A stretch of DNA of 40,893 nt from Armatimonadota bacterium (GTDB taxonomy: Bacteria > Sysuimicrobiota > Sysuimicrobiia > Sysuimicrobiales > Humicultoraceae). Both the position numbers and the translations under genes were made by a program. Below the pieces are notes generated by a model that searched no databases, had not been told where the DNA came from, and saw nothing but the letters and a program-made list of their open reading frames with translations. This document shows positions 1 through 7,409 of the stretch, in pieces. Location of the stretch: positions 1 through 40,893 of the forward strand of contig JAVHMA010000029.1 of the NCBI GenBank assembly GCA_031081715.1, given 5' to 3'. How positions within the stretch are numbered: the first letter of the stretch is position 1; the number at the start of each line of letters is the position of its first letter.

Positions 1-2
1 CA

Positions 3-590
3 CGGATGGGCCGGCATCGCAAGACGCAGCCCGAGCACGCGGGCTCAGGCCGCGCCGCGGGTCAGGTCCTGGCCACGGGCGGGCTCGCGGCCGCGGCGGG
101 CGCGGTGGCAGCGGTCGCAGGCCCCGAGGTGCTGCTCGCGCCGTACGCCGCCCCGGTCTTCTTCGGCAGCCTGGCCGCGGTCACGGCCGACACCTGGGCG
201 ACCGAGCTCGGCATGCTCAGCGCACAGCCGCCGGTGCTGATCACCTCGGGGCGCCCGGTCGCGCCGGGCACATCGGGCGGCGTTACGGCCGCGGGCACCG
301 CCGCCGGCATCGCCGGCGCGGCGACGATCGGCCTGTGCGCGCTGCTGGCGGCGCCGAACTTGCAGCTGTTCGGCGCCGTGGCCGTGGCGGGCGTGGCCGG
401 CATGGTAGTGGACAGCCTGCTCGGCGCCACGCTACAGGCGGTCTTCGCCGCCCCTGGTGGCGGAATCGTGGAAGCGCCCGGTCCCGGGCGCCGCCAGGTT
501 CGTGGCGTGCGCTGGCTGACTAACTCCGCGGTCAACCTCGTCGCCGCGGCCGCGGGCGCCGCCGTGGCGGTGCTGCTCACGCCGCGCTAA
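3..590 (+). CDS. DUF92 family integral membrane protein, C-terminal part (5' end cut by window edge)
   Basis: The reading frame is open to the left edge, so the ATG at 6 is probably internal and the N-terminus lies outside the window. What remains (about 194 residues) has the DUF92/TIGR00297 hallmarks: a QVLATGG segment, then ADTWATELG, GTSGGVTAAGT and a DSLLGATLQ motif, between hydrophobic Ala/Gly/Val-rich stretches that should be membrane helices. Family members are polytopic inner-membrane proteins of unknown function, some fused or adjacent to polyprenol or phytol kinases. It ends 27 bp from the stop of the convergent cytochrome gene, with no clear terminator between. The family call is firm; the function is not known. 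Confidence 0.8.
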   Translation, partial: RMGRHRKTQPEHAGSGRAAGQVLATGGLAAAAGAVAAVAGPEVLLAPYAAPVFFGSLAAVTADTWATELGMLSAQPPVLITSGRPVAPGTSGGVTAAGTAAGIAGAATIGLCALLAAPNLQLFGAVAVAGVAGMVVDSLLGATLQAVFAAPGGGIVEAPGPGRRQVRGVRWLTNSAVNLVAAAAGAAVAVLLTPR

Positions 591-617
591 CGCACCGCGG
601 CGCGCGATCTCCCGCCG

Positions 618-1082
618 CTACGGTTCGAGCCGTATCCCTTCCGCGGTGTCCGGGCCCAGTGTCACGTCCGGCCCGATCAACCTGTTGGCGTCGAGGATGA
701 ACGCCAGCACGTCCCAGTACTCCTCGGGGCGGAGCGAGCCCGGAGCGTCGGCCGGCATGTCCGAGGTCACGAAGTCGAACAGGCCCTTCGCCGTGCGGTA
801 GCCAGACAACCCGTTGGGCTGCCCAATCAGTCGGGGCCCCTCGGTGGTGCCCTGGCCCTCGGGGCCGTGGCACTTCGCGCAGCGCGCCTCGAAGATGGCG
901 CGGCCGCGCGCGACCTGCTCCGCGGTCGCGACGCGCGCGGGCCCGCCCGCGGGGGTCGAGCCCAGGCCGGTCGGGACAGCCGCGGCGGGCACAACCGGCA
1001 GGCTTGTCAGGCCGAGGGCCAGCGCCGCGCCCGCGGCCAGCCCGGCGAGCCCGAGGGGCGTGCGCCTCCAGAGCGCGGTCAT
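618..1082 (-). CDS. Secreted or membrane-anchored c-type cytochrome (class I, single haem)
   Basis: The 154-residue protein begins at ATG 1082, which overlaps the stop of the upstream gene (ATGA). An N-terminal hydrophobic segment (about residues 8-35) is a signal peptide or anchor. The haem site CAKCH is at residues 68-72, and a downstream SDMP Met (about 109) is the likely sixth ligand, as in cytochrome-c/CBB3-type domains. It should act outside the membrane in electron transfer, but no partner oxidase or dehydrogenase is in the window. It is the last gene of a three-gene operon with a small membrane protein and a metzincin-like protease, an unusual combination. A longer frame running upstream is only overlap with the neighbour. 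Confidence 0.85.
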   Translation of the reverse strand: MTALWRRTPLGLAGLAAGAALALGLTSLPVVPAAAVPTGLGSTPAGGPARVATAEQVARGRAIFEARCAKCHGPEGQGTTEGPRLIGQPNGLSGYRTAKGLFDFVTSDMPADAPGSLRPEEYWDVLAFILDANRLIGPDVTLGPDTAEGIRLEP

Positions 1083-1510
1083 CCGCAGGCGGAGGGCTCC
1101 GGTGGCTGTCGCGGCGGGACCTTCCACTCCCTGGCGATGGCCATGACCGTCCCGGCCAGCTCCCGCTGTGCGGCCCACAGGCCGACGACCTTGCCCGCGA
1201 GCGTGGCCGCCACGACGATCGCCAGGCCGGACCAGAGGTCGCCCCAGTGCAGACCGGCCAGCCCAGAGGGCCGTGCCACAAGCCAGACGACGTACGCCAG
1301 CAGCGATGCCGTCAGGCCGATCGCGGCCTTGTCGCACCCGCACGCGTAGAGCTGGCGGTTCAGCCGGCGCTCCCACTCCTCGACCTGCTTCGCCGGCACG
1401 CCCTCGGCGGCGAGCTTGACCGGTGGCTGGCCCTGCGGGCCGAATCCGCGCCACACAGAGAGCCGCCGGAGCGCCGCGGGGTCATGCACGACCAGGGGCT
1501 GCCGTCTCAT
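1079..1510 (-). CDS. Small membrane protein of unknown function, two predicted helices
   Basis: This 143-residue protein starts at ATG 1510, with GAGGTG seven bases upstream, 12 bp after the protease stop. The first ~60 residues are soluble and contain a WERRLNRQLYACGCDKAA segment with a Cys-Gly-Cys pair. Two hydrophobic stretches follow (about 64-82 and 92-112), then a short basic/proline-rich tail. I do not recognise a family. Its stop overlaps the start of the cytochrome c gene, so the two are probably translationally coupled. The CGC pair could bind a metal or form a disulphide, but that is a guess. Confidence 0.75.
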   Translation of the reverse strand: MRRQPLVVHDPAALRRLSVWRGFGPQGQPPVKLAAEGVPAKQVEEWERRLNRQLYACGCDKAAIGLTASLLAYVVWLVARPSGLAGLHWGDLWSGLAIVVAATLAGKVVGLWAAQRELAGTVMAIAREWKVPPRQPPEPSACG

Positions 1511-1522
1511 GTCCGCACCTCA

Positions 1523-2620
1523 TCAAAAGTATGACACGTGCTTGGAAGCCCGCACGAGGAGGACCTGCCACCAGTCCAGGCGCGACTGGGTGAGGTCCGG
1601 CACGGCCGAACTCCACGGCGTGCCCATGAGGTTAGTCGGGTTCGAGGCGGCGTCGAGGTGCCAGAGGTTGGTCGCGTGCCCGACTTCGTGCGCGAGCACG
1701 CGACGGTTGATCAGCCCGCCGCCGGTCGGCGGGGTCTGATTGGCGACCGTGGCGTAGTCGGTGATCCACAACGCGCACCCGAAGGCGCCCGGGACGCTGC
1801 GGATGATGAAGCACGCCACCGGCTCGCCGTAGCCGAGCACGCGTCGCCAGGCGCCGTAGAAGCAGTTCGTGCTCATCTTGAGCTGCAGCTTCGAGCCGGC
1901 CAGCAGCCACTCGGCGCCGGCGCCGCCCGCGTCACAGGGCACGTCCAGCGTGTCGGCGTCGCTGGGCCCCCGCTCCACGCTGACCCAGTCCTCGGTCACG
2001 GTCTCGGGCCCGGCGAAACCCGTCGTGTACTTGAAGGGACGCAGCGGGACGATCCGCACGTTCGCATCACGCTTGAAGACGTTGACCGCGACCTGGAGCA
2101 GGTCCACCGCGTAGGCCGTGGTTGCGACGGGCGCGCCGCGCTCGTCGCGCAGGATCACCGTGCACACCCGCAGGAGCTTCTCGGGCCGGACACCGACCAG
2201 CCCGAGGACGGCGTCTACCAGGGAGACGATCGTCCAGATCAGGAACGTGACGAAGTTCAGGACCCAGCGGATGAGCGTCCCCAGGATAGGGATGGCTTCC
2301 AGCAGCTCGATGATGAAGGCGACCGCGGAGAGGACCCACCCGAGGACCGACTCGAGCGTGACCAGAATGGCGTTGGCGACGGTGGTGACCACGTCCCAGG
2401 CGACGCAGACCAGCGTCGTGACCACGGTCCAGGCCACGCAGACCCAACTCGAGACCCAGACGAACGCCACGCACACCCAGGTGATGACCTTGCAGGCCCA
2501 CGAGCACGGCCACCAGTCGCAACAGCGGTCGTCCCAGGCCGAGCACTCGTTGTGGCCCTCGTCGCGCCACTCGCTGCACTCTTCCGTGCGTTCCTCTGCC
2601 CACTCGATGCAGGTGGCCAC
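1523..2620 (-). CDS. Membrane-anchored metzincin-like zinc metalloprotease with Cys/Trp 11-residue repeats
   Basis: The 365-residue protein starts at GTG 2620, with AAAGGGG placed six bases upstream. Residues 1-80 are rich in Cys and Trp with a regular period: Cys4, 15 and 26, then Cys39, 50, 61 and 72, each eleven apart, usually with an aromatic residue three positions later. Strongly hydrophobic segments follow to about residue 145. The C-terminal half ends in a zinc-protease signature, HEVGHATNLWHLD (His311, Glu312, His315, His321), with a later Met in NLMG (about 332) suited to a Met-turn. This is metzincin-like, but Asn replaces the usual Gly of HExxHxxGxxH. It heads a three-gene operon with a membrane protein and a cytochrome c. 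The substrate is unknown; the protease fold is inferred from motifs only. Confidence 0.75.
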   Translation of the reverse strand: MATCIEWAEERTEECSEWRDEGHNECSAWDDRCCDWWPCSWACKVITWVCVAFVWVSSWVCVAWTVVTTLVCVAWDVVTTVANAILVTLESVLGWVLSAVAFIIELLEAIPILGTLIRWVLNFVTFLIWTIVSLVDAVLGLVGVRPEKLLRVCTVILRDERGAPVATTAYAVDLLQVAVNVFKRDANVRIVPLRPFKYTTGFAGPETVTEDWVSVERGPSDADTLDVPCDAGGAGAEWLLAGSKLQLKMSTNCFYGAWRRVLGYGEPVACFIIRSVPGAFGCALWITDYATVANQTPPTGGGLINRRVLAHEVGHATNLWHLDAASNPTNLMGTPWSSAVPDLTQSRLDWWQVLLVRASKHVSYF

Positions 2621-2654
2621 CAGATGCCCCTTTCGCGCGCGCGCCTAGAAAGAC

Positions 2655-2694
2655 AAAGGACGCCCGGCCGAGCGCTCGCTCGGTCCATCCGGGC
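2655..2694 (-). terminator. Probable Rho-independent terminator of the pur operon
   Basis: Sixty-five bases beyond the purH stop, the minus strand can fold GCCCGG (2694-2689) against CCGGGC (2667-2662), with an inner stem CCGAGC/GCTCGG around a four-base loop. It is followed by a T-rich run (CCTTTGTCTTTCT, down to about 2648). The T-run is imperfect, so termination strength is uncertain. It separates purH from the metalloprotease operon. Confidence 0.5.
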
Positions 2695-2759
2695 CTCCCT
2701 CTCCGGTCGGTCGGGGGTTCGTCGCGGCGCGCCGGTTTCCTCTCGCCCGGCCGCGCCGG

Positions 2760-4295
2760 CTAGTGGCGGAAGTGCCGCTCGCCCGTGAGCACCATCGCCA
2801 GGCCCAGCCGGCGCGCGGCCTCGATCACCTCGGCGTCGCGGACCGAGCCGCCCGGCTGCACGATGGCGGTCACACCGGCGGCGGCCGCAGCCTCGACGCC
2901 GTCGGCGAAGGGGAAGAAGGCGTCCGAGGCGGCCACCGCGCCCGCGGCACGCCCCGCGGCCTTGTGCGCCGCGAGCCGCACGCTGTCCACGCGGCTCATC
3001 TGCCCGGCGCCCACACCGACGACCTGCCGGTCCTTCGCGAACACGATGGCGTTGGACTTGACGTGCGCACAGATGGCCCACGCGAAGCGCAGGTCCTCCC
3101 ACTCGGCCGGTGTCGGCTGGCGCTCGGTCACCACCCGCCACCCCGAAACCTCCGATCGCACGCGGTCGGCGTCCTGGAGCAGCATCCCGCCCCGCACACT
3201 GCGGAACTCGAACGCCGCGTCCGCGCCGGTCGACGACTGTCCGACCGCGATCAGCCGCAGGTTCTTCTTCGACCGCAGGATCTCGAGCGCGCCGGGCTCG
3301 AACGCTGGCGCGATGATCGCCTCGAGAAACAGCTCGCCCATGGCCTGCGCCGCGCCGGCGTCCACCAGGACGTTCGTCGCCACCACCCCGCCGAAGGCGG
3401 CCACCGGGTCGCTGTCGCGCGCGCGGACGAACGCCTCGCGCAGGTCGACGGCCACCGCGGCCCCGCAGGGGTTGAGGTGTTTGACGATCACCACCGCGGG
3501 CGCCGGCAGGTCGCCTGCGAGCGCCCACGCGGCCTCGAGGTCGGCGATGTTGTTGTAGGACAGCGCGCGGCCGCCGAGCACCTGCGCGCCGACGACGCCT
3601 CCGGCGCCGCCCGGCGCGGCATAGAGCGCGCCGCGCTGGTGGGGGTTCTCCCCGTAGCGCAGGTCCGCGAGCTTGGAAAACGTGAGGGTCAGGCGGTCGG
3701 GAAACCGCGCCTGCCCTGCGGCGCGTTGGAAGTAGGCGGCGATGGCCGCATCGTAGGCCGCCACGCGCGCGAACGCCTCGGCGGCCAGCCGCAGGCGCAG
3801 GGCCTCCGGAACGCCGCCGGCCGCGAGCGCCTCGATCACCAGCGGGTAGTGGACGGGATCGGCCAGCACGGTGACGCGCGCCCAGTTCTTGGCAGCCGCA
3901 CGCAGCAGCGCTACCCCGCCGATGTCGATCTCCTCGACCGCGGCAGCCATCGCCGCGCCCGCGGCCACCGCCTGCTCGAAGGGGTAGAGCGTGACGGCGA
4001 CCAGGTCGATCGCCGCGATCGCGTGGCGCGCCAGCTCGGTCAGGTCGCGCGGGTCGTCGCGCGCGAGCAGCGCGGCGTGCACAGCCGGGTGGAGCGTCTT
4101 CACGCGGCCGCCCAGCAGCTCGGGAAACCCGGTGACCTGCTCGAGCGGCCGGACCGCGATCCCGGCTTCGCGCAGGTGCCGCGCCGTGCCACCGGTGGCA
4201 ACGATCTCCGCGCCGGCACCGGTCAGCGCGCGCGCCAGCTCGGCCAGCCCGGTCCGATCCGCCGCGCTCAACAGCGCTCGGCGTATCGGCGTCAT
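2760..4295 (-). CDS. purH: Bifunctional AICAR transformylase / IMP cyclohydrolase
   Basis: PurH performs the last two steps of IMP synthesis: formyl transfer from 10-formyl-THF to AICAR, then ring closure. The 511 residues match the usual length. The N-terminal MGS-like cyclohydrolase domain carries IVATGGTARHL and GGRVKTLHPAVHA. The C-terminal transformylase domain carries RYGENPHQ, KHLNPCGAA (with the catalytic Lys-His pair) and FAWAICAHVKSNAIV, with a typical ending in GERHFRH. ATG 4295 overlaps the purN stop (ATGA), so it is the last gene of the pur operon. A hairpin with a T-rich tail follows. Confidence 0.97.
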   Translation of the reverse strand: MTPIRRALLSAADRTGLAELARALTGAGAEIVATGGTARHLREAGIAVRPLEQVTGFPELLGGRVKTLHPAVHAALLARDDPRDLTELARHAIAAIDLVAVTLYPFEQAVAAGAAMAAAVEEIDIGGVALLRAAAKNWARVTVLADPVHYPLVIEALAAGGVPEALRLRLAAEAFARVAAYDAAIAAYFQRAAGQARFPDRLTLTFSKLADLRYGENPHQRGALYAAPGGAGGVVGAQVLGGRALSYNNIADLEAAWALAGDLPAPAVVIVKHLNPCGAAVAVDLREAFVRARDSDPVAAFGGVVATNVLVDAGAAQAMGELFLEAIIAPAFEPGALEILRSKKNLRLIAVGQSSTGADAAFEFRSVRGGMLLQDADRVRSEVSGWRVVTERQPTPAEWEDLRFAWAICAHVKSNAIVFAKDRQVVGVGAGQMSRVDSVRLAAHKAAGRAAGAVAASDAFFPFADGVEAAAAAGVTAIVQPGGSVRDAEVIEAARRLGLAMVLTGERHFRH

Positions 4296-4930
4296 GCCGC
4301 TCCCTCCCCGTCGCGCCAGATCGGGCGTCGGCCGGCGACCTGCAGGCGGCCGCGGGCGAACCAGCGGACCACCTGGGGATACAACCGCCGCTCCTCCGCC
4401 TGCACGCGCGCCGCCAGGCGCTCGGGCACATCGTCCGGCAGCACGGGCACGGCGGCCTGCGCCACGATCGGTCCGCCGTCAGGCGTCGCGTCCACCAGGT
4501 GGATCGTGCAGCCGGAGACCGCCGCGCCCGCGGCCAGCACCGCCTGATGCACGCGCTCGCCGTACATCCCCTTACCCCCAAACGCCGGCAGCAAGGCCGG
4601 GTGCGTGTTCAGCATCCGGCCGGCGTAGCGCGCGGCGACCTCGGGCGAGAGAATCCGCAGGAATCCGGCCAGGCAGACCAGGTCGGGGCGGTGCGCGTCG
4701 ATGGCCCGACACAGCTCGGCCTCGAACGCCTCGCGGCTCCGGCCGCGGTGGTCCACCAGGATCGCGGGCACGCCCGCGCGCCGGGCGCGGTCGAGCGCCC
4801 TCGCGCCGGGCGTGTTGCACACGACCGCCGCGACCCCGATGCCCTCGGCGCCGCCATCCGGAGGGAACGCGTCGAGCAGTGCCTGCAGCGTGCTCCCCTG
4901 CCCCGAAGCCAGGACGACGACGCGCGTCAC
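4292..4930 (-). CDS. purN: Phosphoribosylglycinamide formyltransferase (folate-dependent)
   Basis: PurN transfers formyl from 10-formyl-THF to GAR, step three of the pathway. Recognisable features are the N-terminal VVVLASGQGSTLQ (phosphoribosyl binding), the catalytic Asn-His pair in GRMLNTHPALLPAFGGKGMYG, and GCTIHLVDATPDGGPI with the catalytic Asp. At 212 residues it has the usual size. It starts at GTG 4930, overlapping the purM stop by four bases, and its own stop overlaps purH. Confidence 0.96.
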   Translation of the reverse strand: MTRVVVLASGQGSTLQALLDAFPPDGGAEGIGVAAVVCNTPGARALDRARRAGVPAILVDHRGRSREAFEAELCRAIDAHRPDLVCLAGFLRILSPEVAARYAGRMLNTHPALLPAFGGKGMYGERVHQAVLAAGAAVSGCTIHLVDATPDGGPIVAQAAVPVLPDDVPERLAARVQAEERRLYPQVVRWFARGRLQVAGRRPIWRDGEGAA

Positions 4931-5958
4931 GGCCCGTCGACGCCGCGGGGCCCCTCGACGACCTCACCGATGGGAAACGCCGCAAGGGCGGCCCGCGCGA
5001 AGTGCTCCAGTACCGTGGCCTCGTCCCGCCGCCGCACGATCAGCGCCATGCCGACGCCCAGGTTGAAGGTCTGGCGCATCTCGTCGTCGGCGATGCCGCC
5101 GACGCGCTGCAGCCAGTCGAACACCGGCGGCCTCGGCCAGACGCCGGCGAGGCGGCCGCGGCACCCCTCGGGTAGCACCCGGGCCAGGTTGCTTGGCAGC
5201 CCGCCGCCGGTGATGTGGGCGATCGCGGCCACGCGCACCCGCTCCAGCAGACTCAGCATCGCGGGCGCGTAGCACCGGTGCGGCTGCAGCAGCGCGTCCG
5301 CGGCGGTGGTGCCGAGCCGCGGGTCCGGGGCGTCTGGGTCGATCCCCGCCTGATCGACAACCCGCCGCGCCAGGGAGTAGCCGTTGGTATGCAGGCCGGT
5401 CGAGGCCAGCCCCACGATCCGGTCGCCCGGGCGCACCGTGGCACCGGTGATGAGCCCGTCCGGCGGCGCAACACCAATCATCGTGCCCACGACGTCGTAG
5501 GCATCGCCGGTGTAGACATCGGGCATCTCCGCGGTCTCCCCGCCCAGCAGCACCGCGCCGACCGCGCCGCACGCCTCGGCCATCGCCTCCACCAGGGTCG
5601 CCACGACCGCCGCATCCAGCCGGGCCATGGCGACGTAGTCCAGGAACGCGAGCGGCCTCCCACCCGAGCACACCAGGTCGTTGGCCGCGTGAGCCACGAC
5701 ATCGGCGCCGACGACCGCGTCGCGGCCCCACCGCCGCGCCAGCAGCGCCTTGGTCCCCACGCCGTCGGTGGTGGCCACCAGGAACCCGGTGCCGGCGGGC
5801 AGGCCGATGGCGCCGGCGAACGCGCCAGCGCCGAGGGCCACCGCGGGCGAGTGCGTGGAGGTCACCGCGGCGCCCAGCCGGTCGAGCAGCCGCGCCTTCG
5901 CGTCCACGTCTACCCCGGCCGCCCGGTACGTGAGACCGGGCCGCCCTTCAGACGTCAC
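4927..5958 (-). CDS. purM: Phosphoribosylformylglycinamidine cyclo-ligase (AIR synthetase)
   Basis: PurM closes the imidazole ring of AIR using ATP. The 343-residue form starts at GTG 5958, which overlaps the purF stop (GTGA). The open frame runs further upstream, but only as overlap with purF. Family signatures include LTYRAAGVDVDAK at the N-terminus, ATTDGVGTK, LLGGETAEMPDVY, STGLHTNGYSLAR and HITGGGLPSNLARVLP. The start gives the usual family length, and the four-base overlap matches the other junctions of this operon. Confidence 0.95.
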   Translation of the reverse strand: MTSEGRPGLTYRAAGVDVDAKARLLDRLGAAVTSTHSPAVALGAGAFAGAIGLPAGTGFLVATTDGVGTKALLARRWGRDAVVGADVVAHAANDLVCSGGRPLAFLDYVAMARLDAAVVATLVEAMAEACGAVGAVLLGGETAEMPDVYTGDAYDVVGTMIGVAPPDGLITGATVRPGDRIVGLASTGLHTNGYSLARRVVDQAGIDPDAPDPRLGTTAADALLQPHRCYAPAMLSLLERVRVAAIAHITGGGLPSNLARVLPEGCRGRLAGVWPRPPVFDWLQRVGGIADDEMRQTFNLGVGMALIVRRRDEATVLEHFARAALAAFPIGEVVEGPRGVDGP

Positions 5959-7409
5959 GGCTGTCCCCCGGCCGGGGCAGCGGCGAATGCCTCGAGCGCG
6001 CTGCGGCCGGCCTCGGCCTCGGTCGGCAGCCGCGTCGGGTAGCGGCCGTCCAGGCACGCCATGCACAGCCTCTGGCGCGGGAGGCCAACCGCTTCCACCA
6101 GGCCGTCCTGGCTCAGGTAGCCCAGGCTATCGGCGTCGATCTGCCGGCGGATCGCCTCCACGTCGATTCGCGCCGCGATCAGCTCGCCGCGGCTGCTGGT
6201 GTCGATGCCGTAGTAGCAGGCATGGCGGATGGGCGGCGAGGAGATGCGCACGTGCACCTCGGCCGCGCCGGCCGACCGCAGCAGTCCCACGATGCGGCCC
6301 GAGGTGGTCCCGCGCACGATCGAATCGTCCACGAGCACCACGCGGCGGCCGGCGATGGCCTCGACGTTGGGGTTGAGCTTCAGCCGCACGCCGAAGTCGC
6401 GCGAGGCCTGGTCGGGCTGGATGAAGGTCCGGCCAATGTACCGGTTCTTGATGAGCCCGACTTCGAACGGGATGCCGGTGACCTCGGCGAACCCCATCGC
6501 GGCCGAGGTGCCGGAGTCAGGCACCGCGACGACCACGTCGGCGGCGACCGGGTGCTCGCGAGCCAGGACGCGGCCCATCCGACGGCGGGCCTGGTGCACG
6601 TTGCGACCGCGGAGCACGGTGTCGGGACGCGCGAAGTAGATGTACTCGAACACGCAGTGCGCCTGGCGCGACGACGGCAGCACCTGCCAGGTGCGCAGGC
6701 CGGCCGCCTCCAGCGCGACGAGCTGGCCGGCCTCCACGTCGCAGACGAACTCCGCGCCCAGGTGGTCGAGCGCGCACGTCTCGGACGCCAGCGCCCAGAA
6801 CCCGGGGCCCCGACCGACGACCAGCGGCCGGATGGCGTGCGCGTCGCTGAAGCCGAACAGCCGGCCGCCAGCGAGCACGGCCACGGTATAGGCGCCCTCG
6901 ATGCGGCGCATGCAGTCACCGATCGCGTCCTCGAGGTCGTCTGCGGGCGCGCGCGCGATCAGGTGGGCGATCATCTCGCTGTCGGTCGTGGCGGCGAATT
7001 GCGCGCCCCGGGCTTCGAGCTCGGCGCGCAGCGCCGGGGCGTTGATCAGATTGCCGTTGTGCGCGATGGCGACCGGTCCCCAGGGCGAGGAGGCCACGAA
7101 GGGCTGGGCGTTCTCCAGCCGCGCCGAGCCCATCGTCGCGTAGCGGACGTGGCCGATGGCCGCCGGGCCAGGCAGGCGCGCGATGCGGGCCTGGTCGAAG
7201 ACCTGGGCGACCAAGCCCATGCCGCGGTGGAGGTGCATCGCGCCACCGCGCGACGACGCGATGCCGGCGCTCTCCTGCCCGCGGTGCTGCAGCGCGTAGA
7301 GCGCCACATGGGCCAGGGGCGCCGCGTCCTGGCCGTCGAGGCAGAGGATGCCGCAGACCCCGCACTCTTCCTTCCAGATGCCCTGCTCCGCCCCCACGAC
7401 CGGCTCCAC
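5955..7409 (-). CDS. purF: Amidophosphoribosyltransferase, iron-sulphur type with propeptide
   Basis: PurF commits PRPP and glutamine to purine synthesis. The N-terminal Ntn glutaminase has its nucleophile at Cys16 in EECGVCGIL, so a 15-residue propeptide is removed, as in the Bacillus enzyme. HGRP-like elements (QHRGQESAGI, HVRYATMGS, HNGNLIN) follow. The PRPP motif VVLVDDSIVRGTTSG is at about 357-371. Four cysteines at 252, 398, 449 and 452 (the last two in CMAC) match the ligands of the structural 4Fe-4S cluster, which suggests an oxygen-sensitive enzyme. GTG 7409 abuts the purL stop, with GGAGG five bases upstream. Confidence 0.97.
   Translation of the reverse strand: MEPVVGAEQGIWKEECGVCGILCLDGQDAAPLAHVALYALQHRGQESAGIASSRGGAMHLHRGMGLVAQVFDQARIARLPGPAAIGHVRYATMGSARLENAQPFVASSPWGPVAIAHNGNLINAPALRAELEARGAQFAATTDSEMIAHLIARAPADDLEDAIGDCMRRIEGAYTVAVLAGGRLFGFSDAHAIRPLVVGRGPGFWALASETCALDHLGAEFVCDVEAGQLVALEAAGLRTWQVLPSSRQAHCVFEYIYFARPDTVLRGRNVHQARRRMGRVLAREHPVAADVVVAVPDSGTSAAMGFAEVTGIPFEVGLIKNRYIGRTFIQPDQASRDFGVRLKLNPNVEAIAGRRVVLVDDSIVRGTTSGRIVGLLRSAGAAEVHVRISSPPIRHACYYGIDTSSRGELIAARIDVEAIRRQIDADSLGYLSQDGLVEAVGLPRQRLCMACLDGRYPTRLPTEAEAGRSALEAFAAAPAGGQP

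Noticed and set aside
2695-2759. A second gene or RNA between purH and its terminator
   Set aside because: The stretch is short, GC-rich and has no start with an RBS or a convincing fold beyond the listed hairpin.
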